Below are positions 19,762 to 27,864 of a stretch of 64,000 bases of DNA, in pieces. The first letter of the stretch is position 1. Each line of letters begins with the position of its first letter. Where the stretch lies: the NCBI RefSeq assembly GCF_004770905.1, contig NZ_RQHT01000014.1, forward strand, positions 434,001 through 498,000. Reading direction: 5' to 3'. Origin of the DNA: Leptospira bandrabouensis (GTDB lineage: Bacteria; Spirochaetota; Leptospiria; Leptospirales; Leptospiraceae). The position numbers and the translations under genes are program-made. The notes beneath the pieces were generated by a model, which saw only the letters and a program-made list of their open reading frames with translations, ran no database searches and had not been told where the DNA came from.

Positions 19762-21363
19762 GTGACTCGAATTAAAACAGATTTTTTAATCATCGGAAGC
19801 GGAGTGAGTGGCCTCTTTACCGCATTGAAGTTGGCTCCGCTTGGATCCGTAGTCGTTGTCACTAAAAAAGCAGACTACGAATCCAATACCAATTATGCAC
19901 AAGGGGGAATTGCCTCTGTTTTCGATGATAAGGATAAGTTCGAGGAACACATCCAAGATACCTTAGAATCAGGAGCGGGACTTTGTGATTTAGATGCTGT
20001 GCGAGTGTTAGTGGAAGAAGGACCCACAAGGGTCAGGGAACTTCTAGACCTTGGTGTTCCTTTTACCAGAAACCAAACGGGGGAATTGGACCTTGCCCGC
20101 GAAGGTGGTCATAGCAAAAATAGGATCATCCATTCACTCGATAGAACCGGAAGTGCCGTAGAACAGTCGTTACTTGACCATGTTCATGCCAATAAAAATA
20201 TCCAAATTTTGGAAAACCATGCCTGTGTGGATCTCATCACCAAACACCATTTAAAGGATAAAGGAAATCTTCCTTTAAGGTGTTATGGTGCTTATATAGT
20301 CGATACAGAAACAGGTGAGGTATTTCCAGTTCTCGCTAAAAAAACAATTTTAGCCACGGGTGGTGCCGGTCAGGTGTATTTACACACAACCAATCCGAAC
20401 ATTGCCACTGGTGATGGTGTGGCCAGTGCCTACCGTGCAGGGGCCATCGTCAAAAATATGGAATTTTATCAGTTCCATCCCACTTCTCTTTTTCACGAAC
20501 AAGGAAATAGTTTTTTAATTTCAGAAGCAGTGCGAGGCCATGGTGGCATCTTACGAGAGATAGGTGGTAGACCTTTCATGAAAGACTATCATACGTTAGG
20601 GGAACTTGCACCTCGTGATATTGTGGCTCGTGCCATCGATGATACGATGAAAAAAAGAGGAGAACCTCATGTCCTTCTCGATATCACTCACAGACCTGCC
20701 AACGACATCATCAATCACTTTCCATCGATTTATGAACGTTGTAAAAAACTAGGAATCGATATCACAACCGATCCTATTCCTGTGGTGCCAGCAGCACATT
20801 ATATGTGTGGTGGTGTGGCAACCGATCTTCTCGGACGAACTAATATTGCTGACTTATATGCTTGTGGGGAAACCACTTGCACAGGAGTCCACGGTGGAAA
20901 CCGATTGGCATCCAATAGTTTACTCGAATGCCTTGTTTTCTCCCATAGAATTGCTGGAGATATCCAGTCCCAAGGAAAACTAAGTTATTCCGCTGAAACA
21001 GATCTTATCCCTGATTGGAACAAAGAAGGAACTACCAATACAGAAGAATGGGTTCTTATCTCCCATGATTTGATCGAAATCAAAACCATTATGAGTAATT
21101 ACGTTGGGATTGTGCGTTCAGATATGCGACTCGAAAGAGCCCTTCGCAGGATAAAACTGATCTCGGAAGAAGTAAAAGACTATTACAATAGGACCACTGT
21201 CTCTCTGGGTTTACTAGAACTTCGAAATTTAGTAAAAGTCGCTGAACTCATAGTTCGCTCTGCACTTTTACGAAAAGAAAGTCGCGGTCTTCATTTTAGT
21301 ACGGACTATCCAGAAGATAGAACCCCTTCCAGACAAGATACCATCCTTTCTCACAAACTATAA
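19762..21363 (+). CDS. nadB: L-aspartate oxidase NadB
   Basis: FAD enzyme converting L-aspartate to iminoaspartate, the first step of de novo NAD synthesis. 533 aa, normal length. The dinucleotide-binding motif [15 protein letters not shown] lies at the N-terminus. Further motifs are [11 protein letters not shown], the catalytic [10 protein letters not shown] and RDIVARAID stretches, [11 protein letters not shown] and [19 protein letters not shown]. Starts at GTG 19762; the overlapping ATG at 19760 is followed at once by a stop in its own frame. NadA and NadC are not in the window. A structured repeat begins about 20 bases past the stop. Confidence 0.96.
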   Translation: MTRIKTDFLIIGSGVSGLFTALKLAPLGSVVVVTKKADYESNTNYAQGGIASVFDDKDKFEEHIQDTLESGAGLCDLDAVRVLVEEGPTRVRELLDLGVPFTRNQTGELDLAREGGHSKNRIIHSLDRTGSAVEQSLLDHVHANKNIQILENHACVDLITKHHLKDKGNLPLRCYGAYIVDTETGEVFPVLAKKTILATGGAGQVYLHTTNPNIATGDGVASAYRAGAIVKNMEFYQFHPTSLFHEQGNSFLISEAVRGHGGILREIGGRPFMKDYHTLGELAPRDIVARAIDDTMKKRGEPHVLLDITHRPANDIINHFPSIYERCKKLGIDITTDPIPVVPAAHYMCGGVATDLLGRTNIADLYACGETTCTGVHGGNRLASNSLLECLVFSHRIAGDIQSQGKLSYSAETDLIPDWNKEGTTNTEEWVLISHDLIEIKTIMSNYVGIVRSDMRLERALRRIKLISEEVKDYYNRTTVSLGLLELRNLVKVAELIVRSALLRKESRGLHFSTDYPEDRTPSRQDTILSHKL

Positions 21364-21381
21364 AAGACAAACAAAGGTTAA

Positions 21382-21490
21382 GCGCCAGGGACCCTAGCGG
21401 AAATCCTTTCTCGTAAGAGAAAGATTGGAGCGGAGGGCCCGGTCCTTTTTCGTTTTGAATTACTATTTAGAGAAAAAATTGGAGGCGCCC
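21382..21490 (+). repeat. Family A structured repeat, copy 1
   Basis: About 109 bases just after nadB. It is bounded by GCGCC (21382-21386) and GGCGC (21484-21488), which pair. The core reads GCGGAAATC, then a perfect hairpin CTTTCTC-GTAA-GAGAAAG (21405-21422), then GATTGGAGCGGAGGGCCCGG. Three further copies lie at 42400-42475 (reverse), 43011-43125 and 51736-51842, with the same core but different hairpin sequences. Confidence 0.8.
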
Positions 21491-21551
21491 ACCTAACATT
21501 AACTAAAACAATTAAGAAATTACGAATCCAAAAAATTCCACCAAATAAATA

Positions 21552-21767
21552 TTAACCTCTGAATCCAAGAATGGTATAAACAATTCCTAAAATGATGGGT
21601 AGGATGGAATAACTAAACACATGGATGAAGTATCCACGTTTTTCGCCCCATTTTTGTTTCATCGGTTCTAATTTCCAAAAAAAACTCGGTTTGTAAATGC
21701 GGAGGATATAGGTGGTGGTTCCATAAAGAATAAAAAATACGCCGAGTCCGACAGTGAATAGGTTCAT
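21552..21767 (-). CDS. Small two-TM membrane protein
   Basis: 71-aa protein with hydrophobic segments at about residues 3-21 and 48-68 separated by a basic loop (KLEPMKQKWGEKRGYF). Both ends are hydrophobic and the loop is probably cytoplasmic. Not recognised beyond a small conserved-looking membrane protein. A GGAGACTT sequence lies just upstream of the ATG. It stands alone at the left border of the accessory stretch. Confidence 0.55.
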   Translation of the reverse strand: MNLFTVGLGVFFILYGTTTYILRIYKPSFFWKLEPMKQKWGEKRGYFIHVFSYSILPIILGIVYTILGFRG

Positions 21768-22067
21768 AAGTCTCCTTGATATTCTCTAACTTATGTGAGA
21801 ATGCGAACTTTCCAAGAAAAAAAAGTGATGAAATTGGTTTTCGCTATCGGAATGGGAAAGGCCGTGATAAAGGGGAAACATTGGGTGGCGGGTCTAGAAC
21901 CCCTCCCAAACTCAGGGCGGGGATACTATATTCGCACATTCTTTCTTGCCCCCAACCCCACAAAGAAATACACGAATATCAAATAATACTGCGAAAACAT
22001 ACAAATTCAAGAACCAAAACAATAAGATCCCACCTAACTAAAATAACAATATAAGGTTAGGTACAAA
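21768..22067. other. 300-base intergenic region, GC-rich patch
   Basis: No convincing gene; the open frames here lack ribosome sites and family features. At 21886-21930 lies a GC-rich patch (GGGTGGCGGGTCTAGAACCC, then CTCCC and GGGCGGGG) that can fold back on itself. It is unlike the AT-rich flanks and may be a repeat fragment. Its GGGTGG...CGGG...GAACCC order loosely recalls the tRNA-His 3' end, but the match is too weak to call. Confidence 0.4.
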
Positions 22068-23198
22068 ATGATAAAACTTCGTTATTCCCTCGATGACAAT
22101 CGGTTCCATTTACGATTTGGATATTCGACTACTTATTTCTCTATGGCAAAATCGATTCCCAACGCACTTTACCATTACCCTACCAAGTCATGGTCTTATC
22201 CCAATGATCCAAAAACCATAAAACAAGTATTAAATGAATTTGAACCTTATGACATTCGAATCTCTCCAAAAGAAATTCCCAAAAAATGCGGACTTTTAGA
22301 TGATTTTCTAAAAGCAACAAGGGATAGAAATTTCACTTTCTGCACAACAAAAACTTACTTTTCTCATTTGTTTCGATTACTGATGTTTACAGAAAAACTT
22401 CCATCTAACATAAAAATGATGGATATTGAAAATTATTTAGACCATTTTGTAATAGAGCGCGGCGCAAAAGCTTCAAGTGTTCGTTCAGCAAGACAGGCGT
22501 TTATCTTCTATTTTCGTGAAGTAAGAAAGCAGTTCACTGATCTAAAATTTCCTAAAATGAAAGTAGAATCTAAACTACCAGAAGTTTTGTCAGCGGAAGA
22601 AACAAGAGCCATTTTTAACGCTTTGCCAAATCAAAAACATAAATTGTTACTACTCATCAGTTACTCTTCCGGATTACGTGTAAGTGAAGTGATTCATTTA
22701 AAAATAACGGATATAGATTTTAAACGAAATATGGTTCGTGTCACCCAAGGGAAAGGTAAAAAAGATAGGTATACCATACTTGCGAGTTCCCTTGTGGAAG
22801 AACTTAAAGAATATTTAAAAGTCAGGGAATACAATTTATTATTACGACAAAGTTATAACGAAATGCGAGCCAACCCTTGGTTATTTCCAGGAATGAAAAA
22901 TAGACCACTTAATATTCGTACTGCGGAAAGTATTTTCACAAATGCGGCGCAAAAAGCAAAAATCCAAAAGAAGGTTAGTTTTCATAGTTTGCGGCATGCA
23001 TTTGCCACACATCTTTTAGAATTGGGAACAGATCTACGAATGATCCAAACTTTACTCGGACACGCAAGTGTCCGAACCACACAAATTTATACAAAAGTGG
23101 CAAGAAGCCGGTTAGAAAATATCGTCAGTCCTTTGGACCGAATTCCAAACCAAAAAGAAAAAACGATCCTTTTGCCAGAAAACAAACAAAAAGACTAA
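22068..23198 (+). CDS. Tyrosine recombinase (XerC/D-like integrase)
   Basis: 376-aa site-specific recombinase. The catalytic set is visible: Arg204 in SSGLRVSEV, Lys in QGKGKKDR, His306-x-x-Arg309 in HSLRH, His in LLGHASVRTTQ and nucleophile Tyr341 in TQIYTKV. A SAM-like core-binding domain covers about 75-160. The first 65 residues (RYSLDDNRFHLRFGYSTTY) are an extra N-terminal module not found in XerC/D. It lacks the insertion typical of integron integrases. Located in an accessory-looking stretch between structured repeats and about 3 kb from tRNA-His, so it may be the integrase of a decayed element. It could also be a domesticated recombinase. Confidence 0.9.
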   Translation: MIKLRYSLDDNRFHLRFGYSTTYFSMAKSIPNALYHYPTKSWSYPNDPKTIKQVLNEFEPYDIRISPKEIPKKCGLLDDFLKATRDRNFTFCTTKTYFSHLFRLLMFTEKLPSNIKMMDIENYLDHFVIERGAKASSVRSARQAFIFYFREVRKQFTDLKFPKMKVESKLPEVLSAEETRAIFNALPNQKHKLLLLISYSSGLRVSEVIHLKITDIDFKRNMVRVTQGKGKKDRYTILASSLVEELKEYLKVREYNLLLRQSYNEMRANPWLFPGMKNRPLNIRTAESIFTNAAQKAKIQKKVSFHSLRHAFATHLLELGTDLRMIQTLLGHASVRTTQIYTKVARSRLENIVSPLDRIPNQKEKTILLPENKQKD

Positions 23199-23345
23199 TC
23201 ATCATTTTTTCGGTGACCCATCCAAATTATTTTTTATCCACAAACCATTTACTCTTACTTTAACATTTAGTTGACGAAAACCAAATCGCCCACACTCTTC
23301 TATTCATTCTTTTCCAAATAGAATGGACGAAACCAACACAAAACA

Positions 23346-23726
23346 ATGAGAGACAAATTCGAACAATTTTATTCTTCTTTAACAGAAACTGAAATTTCAA
23401 TTGTTATGCGACTTAAAGAAATTTTGAAACCATTTGAAACTCTCGAAGAAAGGATTTCTTATTCTGTCCTCTACTACTTTCAAAATAGTCGTGTTTGTTT
23501 TATTTGGCCAGCTTCGATCAAACCTGGACCAAAATCGGGAGTCCAGTTTGGATTTTGTAACGGTTATCTGTTATACGATCCAAATCAAAAACTTGAAAAA
23601 GAAAACCGCAAACAAGTTTATTGTCTCACATTTCATTCAGTCACTGAAATCAACGAATATGAACTTAATAATTTTATAAAAAATGCTTTAGAAGTGGACC
23701 AAAGTATTTTTAAAAAGAAAAAGTAG
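23346..23726 (+). CDS. DUF1801-like (YdhG/YjbR fold) protein
   Basis: 126-aa protein resembling the DUF1801 group. After an N-terminal helix, ETLEERISYSVLYYF matches the usual E-x-I-SY pattern. A beta stretch follows (SRVCFIWPASI, GVQFGFCNGYLLYD) and a C-terminal helix with a basic end (KKKK). The fold relates to YjbR/frataxin-like proteins; function unknown. It is monocistronic and followed by a repeat-like GC-rich region. Confidence 0.55.
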   Translation: MRDKFEQFYSSLTETEISIVMRLKEILKPFETLEERISYSVLYYFQNSRVCFIWPASIKPGPKSGVQFGFCNGYLLYDPNQKLEKENRKQVYCLTFHSVTEINEYELNNFIKNALEVDQSIFKKKK

Positions 23727-23765
23727 TGCGTTCCCAATGGTTATGTAACCTCCAATCCTTATCAA

Positions 23766-23876
23766 AAAGGGCCGGGTCACTTCGGGGTGCGCTAACGCTC
23801 CCGTCACCAACCATCTAACGATGGCAGGTGACCAAGCCCTACGTCCCCCTAACGCGAGCGGAAACTAAACTTAAAA
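23766..23876. repeat. GC-rich palindromic region (candidate repeat element)
   Basis: Between two convergent genes. It holds several short hairpins: GGTCACTTCGGGGTGCGCTA with AGCG arms, CCATC-TAAC-GATGG (23812-23825), and GTCACC / GGTGAC arms around it. Composition is clearly more GC-rich than the neighbours. Only one copy is in the window, so calling it a dispersed element is an inference from its look. Confidence 0.5.
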
Positions 23877-23881
23877 AAAAA

Positions 23882-24181
23882 TTAGCCTTTTCCCTTTTGT
23901 GCCCAGAAATAAATTAAAACAAGCACTCCAATTCCTGTTAGACCAATCAATTGCCACCACCCACTCATTCCCACATCATGAAGACGACGAGAACCTACAC
24001 TCAAACTTGGCAACAAAACGGCTAAAGAAAAAACGGCACCAATGATAGGAAGAACCATGTTAAGTATCGCACTAATGATGATACAAAAGACAACCCACCA
24101 CCAGAACTCTGGCCTTTTTGCTGTGCCACTAAAATCAGCATATTTTTGAAAACATACCTTTATCGCATCTTGGAATGACAT
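23882..24181 (-). CDS. DUF805 family membrane protein
   Basis: 99-aa inner-membrane protein with the DUF805 hallmarks: a cytosolic start ending SGTAKRPEFWWWVVF, two or three hydrophobic segments, and VGSRRLHDVGMSGWWQL before the last segment. The family is widespread and functionally uncharacterised. Slightly shorter than usual. It converges on the DUF1801 gene and is divergent from the DJ-1 family gene across 103 bases. Confidence 0.85.
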   Translation of the reverse strand: MSFQDAIKVCFQKYADFSGTAKRPEFWWWVVFCIIISAILNMVLPIIGAVFSLAVLLPSLSVGSRRLHDVGMSGWWQLIGLTGIGVLVLIYFWAQKGKG

Positions 24182-24284
24182 ATTGTTTTACCTTCCACTG
24201 AATCACTTATTTTGTTTCATTACAAACGAGCCATATTAGAAATTAATTTTTAATCATGTAAAGTAAAAAAAGAGGGATGTATAT

Positions 24285-24884
24285 ATGTTACATATAGGAA
24301 TTCTCATATTCCCTGAAGTGGAAGTATTGGACTTTGCCGGTCCCTTTGAAGTATTTTCTATCGCAGAAAACAACGATCAGAAAAAATTATGTAATGTATT
24401 TTTAGTCTCAGAAAACCTTTCTCCCGTTAAAGCAAGAAACGGACTTATAGTTTTGCCTAACTTTGAATACAAAAATTGCCCGCCAATGGACATTTTGATA
24501 GTCCCTGGAGGATACGGTGCCGAAGAGATAGAGATTAAAAATCAAACAACCCTTAGTTGGATCAAAACAAAATACTTAGCAGTTAAACATTTAGCTTCCA
24601 TTTGTACAGGAGCTTTTTTATTAGCAGAATTAGGACTTTTAAAGGGATTAGATGTGACCACTCATTGGATGGATATAAATACTCTCAAAAACAATTACCC
24701 TCTGTTAAACGTGAAAGAGAAATTAAGATATACAGATAATGGAAAAATCCTTACATCGGGAGGAATCTCCTCCGGTATCCATTTGAGTTTTTATCTTCTT
24801 CAAAAACTATTTGGATTAGAGGTAGCCACTCGAACCGCAAAACGGATGGAATATGATTGGAGTTCGGACCAAGATAGGTTGTAA
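24285..24884 (+). CDS. DJ-1/PfpI family (class I glutamine amidotransferase-like) protein
   Basis: 199-aa cytoplasmic protein. ILIFPEVEVLDFAGPFEVFS carries the conserved Glu. The nucleophile elbow LASICTGAFLLAELGLL supplies the Cys, followed by the TTHW motif. The lack of a C-terminal AraC DNA-binding domain separates it from GlxA-type regulators. Members include isonitrile hydratase-like and stress proteins; the substrate cannot be read. It stands alone. Confidence 0.88.
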   Translation: MLHIGILIFPEVEVLDFAGPFEVFSIAENNDQKKLCNVFLVSENLSPVKARNGLIVLPNFEYKNCPPMDILIVPGGYGAEEIEIKNQTTLSWIKTKYLAVKHLASICTGAFLLAELGLLKGLDVTTHWMDINTLKNNYPLLNVKEKLRYTDNGKILTSGGISSGIHLSFYLLQKLFGLEVATRTAKRMEYDWSSDQDRL

Positions 24885-24917
24885 GAATATTCGTTCGATG
24901 AGTTACGGTGTAATCCG

Positions 24918-25091
24918 ATGTATTTTCACCAATTCATCTTTAAAAAAAATTCACTTATGTTTCTTTTATGGCAAATGTTTACACAAGGATACTTAGTATC
25001 TTTTCCGATGAAATCTATTGCCAGAATGAACCATAAAAATAAAAGTGCTCCTGATTTCATTTTCCTAAAAAATGAAAAGAAGATTTCTTGA
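24918..25091 (+). CDS. Possible 57-aa open frame upstream of the DUF2798 gene
   Basis: ATG frame (MYFHQFIFKKNSLMFLLWQM...) whose TGA overlaps the TTG start of the next gene (TTGA). The overlap is the only reason to list it. There is no clear ribosome site and no family. It could be chance. Confidence 0.2.
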   Translation: MYFHQFIFKKNSLMFLLWQMFTQGYLVSFPMKSIARMNHKNKSAPDFIFLKNEKKIS

Positions 25092-25555
25092 ATCGAATTC
25101 TTAAAGAAGAATTAGTTTTTTCTACAATGATGCCAATTGGTATGGTAACGGTTATGTTATCATATAACATGATTTTAATTTTTGGATTTCATTCCAATAC
25201 CTTACTAATGATTTTAAAACAGTTTATTCCCATTTTTTTAATTGCCTTTGCGGTAGAACAATTAGTGGTAAGTCATAATGTAAAGAAATTACATAAAATT
25301 TTTGTCTCTCCAAGTGATCCCAAGTTTAAACATATATTAATCATGGTTTTACTTATGGTTACATCAATGTGTTTACTCATGACCCTCATCACAACCCTGA
25401 TCAATATAGGAACAGAAAATCATTTTCTCAAACATTACATCAGTTCAGTCATTAAAAATTATCCAGTAGCACTTCTTGCGCAGCTAATCGTCGTCGGCCC
25501 CATCGTCCGCTCTATCCAAGTAAAACTATTTAGCAAACCAAAACTTGTTTCTTAA
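25088..25555 (+). CDS. DUF2798-like membrane protein
   Basis: 155-aa inner-membrane protein with four hydrophobic segments in two similar halves (MPIGMVTVMLSYNMILIFG and IMVLLMVTSMCLLMTLITTL), the pattern of DUF2798 proteins. TTG start with GAAGAT upstream. Function unknown. It is followed directly by the tandem structured elements near tRNA-His. Confidence 0.6.
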   Translation: MNRILKEELVFSTMMPIGMVTVMLSYNMILIFGFHSNTLLMILKQFIPIFLIAFAVEQLVVSHNVKKLHKIFVSPSDPKFKHILIMVLLMVTSMCLLMTLITTLINIGTENHFLKHYISSVIKNYPVALLAQLIVVGPIVRSIQVKLFSKPKLVS

Positions 25556-25576
25556 GTAACTCTCTCTACTTATACC

Positions 25577-25736
25577 AAATTTCCCTAATGAATTCGAAGC
25601 CTTTCTTAAAAAATGGCATGGGAGCCGAACAGCATACACGGATGTATGCGAGCGGGAGCTCTGGCCATGGAGGGCCAGGCGAACGCGAGGCGCCCATGCC
25701 ATTTTTTAAGAAAGTATATTCGCTAAAGGGGAAATT
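25577..25736. repeat. Family B fold-back element, copy 1
   Basis: About 160 bases with paired ends (AATTTCCC 25578-25585 with GGGAAATT 25729-25736). A perfect 22-bp outer stem (25601-25622 with 25693-25714) encloses a 70-base core with two hairpins, GCATACA-CGGA-TGTATGC and CTGGCC-ATGGAG-GGCCAG. Copy 2 (25960-26117) keeps the core but has a different outer-stem sequence that is again self-complementary. Confidence 0.85.
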
Positions 25737-25744
25737 ACAAATTG

Positions 25745-25762
25745 GGTGGATGACGGGATTCG
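25745..25762 (-). pseudogene. 3'-terminal fragment of tRNA-His
   Basis: The 18 bases GGTGGATGACGGGATTCG are identical to the 3' end of the intact tRNA-His gene at 26124-26141 (3' acceptor strand plus 3' half of the T arm). After that the sequence diverges. The stretch before it (GGGGAAATTACAA) also matches the DNA next to the intact tRNA, so this is part of a longer duplication. Confidence 0.8.
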
Positions 25763-25959
25763 CCTTCCACGGTTCTCCCATCCAGGTCGAACTCGTTCCA
25801 GGCCGTCTTTTGCGAGCCCTCGCACATCCATGTGCTCGGTCGTTCTCGCTTAACGCCAATTAGGCAAGGTGTCTAACCAAATTACCTACTCGAACTCTAT
25901 CGCAAAATCGTTCGAATCCCAATAAACTTTAGTCTTAAGTAAAATCTATACTTGTACGC
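25763..25959. other. Non-coding spacer between the two family B copies
   Basis: No gene supported; the open frame crossing it is built of repeat sequence. It contains a further hairpin GCACAT-CC-ATGTGC (25823-25836) with CGAGCCCTCGC and CGGTCGTTCTCGC around it, similar in style to the family B core, so more repeat-derived sequence is likely. Confidence 0.4.
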
Positions 25960-26117
25960 AATTTCCCAATGAAATCGAAGCTTTTTCCTCAAAAGTCCAC
26001 GGGCGCCGAACAGCATACACGGATGTATGCGTGCGTGAGCTATGGCCACGGAGGGCCAGGCGAACGCGAGGCGGCCGTGGACTTTTGAGGAAAAATTTTA
26101 TCGTTGAAGGGGGAATT
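25960..26117. repeat. Family B fold-back element, copy 2
   Basis: Second copy, ending 7 bases from the tRNA-His 3' end. Core hairpins are as in copy 1 (GCATACACGGATGTATGC unchanged; the second hairpin tip has one change). The outer stem 25983-26004 pairs with 26073-26094 at 21 of 22 positions, although its sequence differs from copy 1 nearly throughout. Confidence 0.85.
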
Positions 26118-26123
26118 ACAATG

Positions 26124-26196
26124 GGTGGATGACGGGATTCGAACCCGCGACGACCGGTACCACAAACCGGGGCTCTACCGCTGAACTACATCCACC
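26124..26196 (-). tRNA. tRNA-His (GTG)
   Basis: Folds as a cloverleaf with a 7-bp acceptor plus an extra G at position -1 facing C73, the identity mark of tRNA-His. Anticodon stem CCGGT/ACCGG with loop TTGTGGT (anticodon GTG); T loop TTCGAAT. CCA is not encoded. First of three clustered minus-strand tRNAs when read from the left. Confidence 0.96.
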
Positions 26197-26213
26197 GTTT
26201 CTAGAACAATCAT

Positions 26214-26287
26214 CGACCCGAGAGGGATTCGAACCCCCGACCAACTGCTTAGAAGGCAGTTGCTCTATCCAGCTGAGCTACCGGGTC
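26214..26287 (-). tRNA. tRNA-Arg (TCT)
   Basis: Cloverleaf with acceptor GACCCGG/TCGGGTC, D arm GCTCAGCTGGATAGAGC, anticodon stem AACTGC/GCAGTT with loop CTTCTAA (anticodon TCT, reading AGA/AGG), and T arm GGGGGTTCGAATCCCTC. CCA not encoded. 17 bases separate it from tRNA-His and 17 from tRNA-Pro. Confidence 0.96.
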
Positions 26288-26304
26288 AGATAGAACCAAC
26301 TGAT

Positions 26305-26376
26305 TCGGGATGACAGGATTTGAACCTGCGACCCTCTGTACCCAAAACAGATGCGCTACCACTGCGCTACATCCCG
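26305..26376 (-). tRNA. tRNA-Pro (TGG)
   Basis: Cloverleaf with acceptor CGGGATG/CATCCCG and discriminator A, anticodon stem TCTGT/ACAGA with loop TTTGGGT (anticodon TGG), and T arm GCAGGTTCAAATCCTGT. CCA not encoded. It is the first of the three in transcription order. Confidence 0.96.
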
Positions 26377-26435
26377 AGAAAGTCCTTGAAACACCAGTGT
26401 TTTTGGCTTGAGGACTGTGTCAACAAAACGGAGAT

Positions 26436-27107
26436 TTATTTCTTTAGGTTCTTCAATCTTTCTAAGAGGATGGGATGGTTTGGGTTCTTTTGTAGGGCTT
26501 TGCGATAGGCTTTCCAAGCTTCCTCTGGTTTTCCAATGGTTTGCAAAAAATAACCAAAGGAATCCAAATAGGCTGGGTTGTTGGGATCGAGTTCCAGAGC
26601 TTTTTTTAAAGACCGGATGGCTTCCGAACGTTCTTCCGTATTTAGCTTTTTTTTCAAAGCAAGGAGGTAACCAAGGGAATTTAAACTGTTTTTGTAATCG
26701 GGAGTATGCCTTAAAATCCTTCTATGGATATCGATGGCTTCTTCCAAACGATGTGTGTATTCATAAACATGGGCTAAAAAAGAAAGGAGTTTGGCATCAT
26801 CCACTGCGACTTGCAATCTTTCTTTGATAATGGATTCGGCTGTTTCCCAATCCTTTAATTCCACAAGGGCAAATACTTTTAGGCGGTACACATTGTCCAG
26901 TTCAATGAATCCAGGGTATTCGCTGAGGATCCGGTCCAAAACCTGAATTGATTTTTTAAAGTTTTTAGTCTGAAAACAACATAATGCAAAATTATACAAA
27001 AGGATTGGGTCTTCTGGATTTTGGAGTAAGGCCTGGTCCAAAAGGTTTAGTGCCATAGCATAATTGCCTTTATTCATGTAACCGAGGTAGTCTGTTTCTT
27101 CAGCCAT
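26436..27107 (-). CDS. TPR protein
   Basis: 223-aa protein made of about five to six tetratricopeptide repeats over its whole length, e.g. YAMALNLLDQALLQNPEDPI, DIHRRILRHTPDYKNSLNSL, KKALELDPNNPAYLDSFGYF and AYRKALQKNPNHPILLERL. No signal peptide, so probably cytoplasmic, mediating protein contacts. It follows surE by 4 bases, at the end of the sppA-membrane protein-surE-TPR operon and just upstream of the tRNAs. Confidence 0.88.
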   Translation of the reverse strand: MAEETDYLGYMNKGNYAMALNLLDQALLQNPEDPILLYNFALCCFQTKNFKKSIQVLDRILSEYPGFIELDNVYRLKVFALVELKDWETAESIIKERLQVAVDDAKLLSFLAHVYEYTHRLEEAIDIHRRILRHTPDYKNSLNSLGYLLALKKKLNTEERSEAIRSLKKALELDPNNPAYLDSFGYFLQTIGKPEEAWKAYRKALQKNPNHPILLERLKNLKK

Positions 27108-27111
27108 TGGT

Positions 27112-27864
27112 TTACTTAGATTGTAGTTCCTTTAATCGAATCTTTTCCGTTAGATCCAATTGAATCGGTGTGACAGGAAGTTTTCCTTGGTAATAGGCTT
27201 CAAAGTCAGTTCCTGTTTCTTCATCATGTCCAAGCAAACTTCCGTTTAACTGAAATTCGCTGACACCTTCTATGATTTGTTTTTTTTCATACTTTTCGGA
27301 GTAACGACGACGACCAAGACGAGTAAACACAACTTCGTTTAATGTGCCTGAACCAGAAATTTCGGGAGGGAAATTTAAATTCCATACTTCGCCGGACTGA
27401 ATCTGCGATTTGTATTTCTCCAAAAAAGATAAAACTAGTTCGGCTTCTTTCTCATAACCATCGTCAGGATCGATCCTACCTGAACTCACGGCAAGAGAGG
27501 GAATCCCATGGAGGGCTCCATGTTTGGCTGCGCCAACAGTTCCCGAATAATGGACATCATATCCCATATTCACACCACGGTTGATTCCTGAGATGACAAA
27601 GTCAATTTTCGGAAAAATCTCAGCATACAATCCAATGTTCACACAATCAGCTGGAAAACCGTCGGCAATAAAATGGTTGTCATTGATTCTTTCGACTCGC
27701 ATCCCTTGGAAGATGGTGAGTGCCATGGATGTCACAGAACGTTCTTTCAATGGTGCGATGAGATAAGTGTTATAGGATTTACCAAGAACACGTTCTAAGG
27801 CTTTAATTCCAGCGGATGAAATTCCATCGTCATTAGTAATGAGTAAATTCAATTTAAAAACCAC
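27112..27864 (-). CDS. surE: 5'/3'-nucleotidase SurE
   Basis: Metal-dependent phosphatase acting on nucleoside monophosphates, linked to stationary-phase survival in other bacteria. 250 aa with the family's N-terminal metal site LLITNDDGISSAGI, the loop PLKERSVTSMALT, then SGINRGVNMGYDVHYSGTVG and AVSSG. Start is a GTG that overlaps the upstream membrane-protein gene by 11 bases. Confidence 0.95.
   Translation of the reverse strand: MVFKLNLLITNDDGISSAGIKALERVLGKSYNTYLIAPLKERSVTSMALTIFQGMRVERINDNHFIADGFPADCVNIGLYAEIFPKIDFVISGINRGVNMGYDVHYSGTVGAAKHGALHGIPSLAVSSGRIDPDDGYEKEAELVLSFLEKYKSQIQSGEVWNLNFPPEISGSGTLNEVVFTRLGRRRYSEKYEKKQIIEGVSEFQLNGSLLGHDEETGTDFEAYYQGKLPVTPIQLDLTEKIRLKELQSK

Noticed and set aside
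21382..21490. CRISPR array or repeat cluster
   Set aside because: Copies are tens of kilobases apart with no regular spacing and no cas genes in the window.
21886..21930. Second remnant of tRNA-His (attachment site at the far end of the accessory stretch)
   Set aside because: Only a loose GGGTGG...CGGG...GAACCC resemblance; not enough identity to separate from chance.
21776..22054. 92-codon and overlapping 63-codon frames upstream of the recombinase
   Set aside because: They cross a GC-rich fold-back patch, and no family or ribosome site supports them.
22068..23198. Integron integrase with family B elements as attC sites
   Set aside because: The recombinase lacks the integron-integrase insertion and the elements lack attC core-site motifs at their ends.
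25566..25863. Opposing 97- and 91-codon frames over the family B element
   Set aside because: Both are translations of a palindrome, which creates open frames on both strands; no coding evidence.
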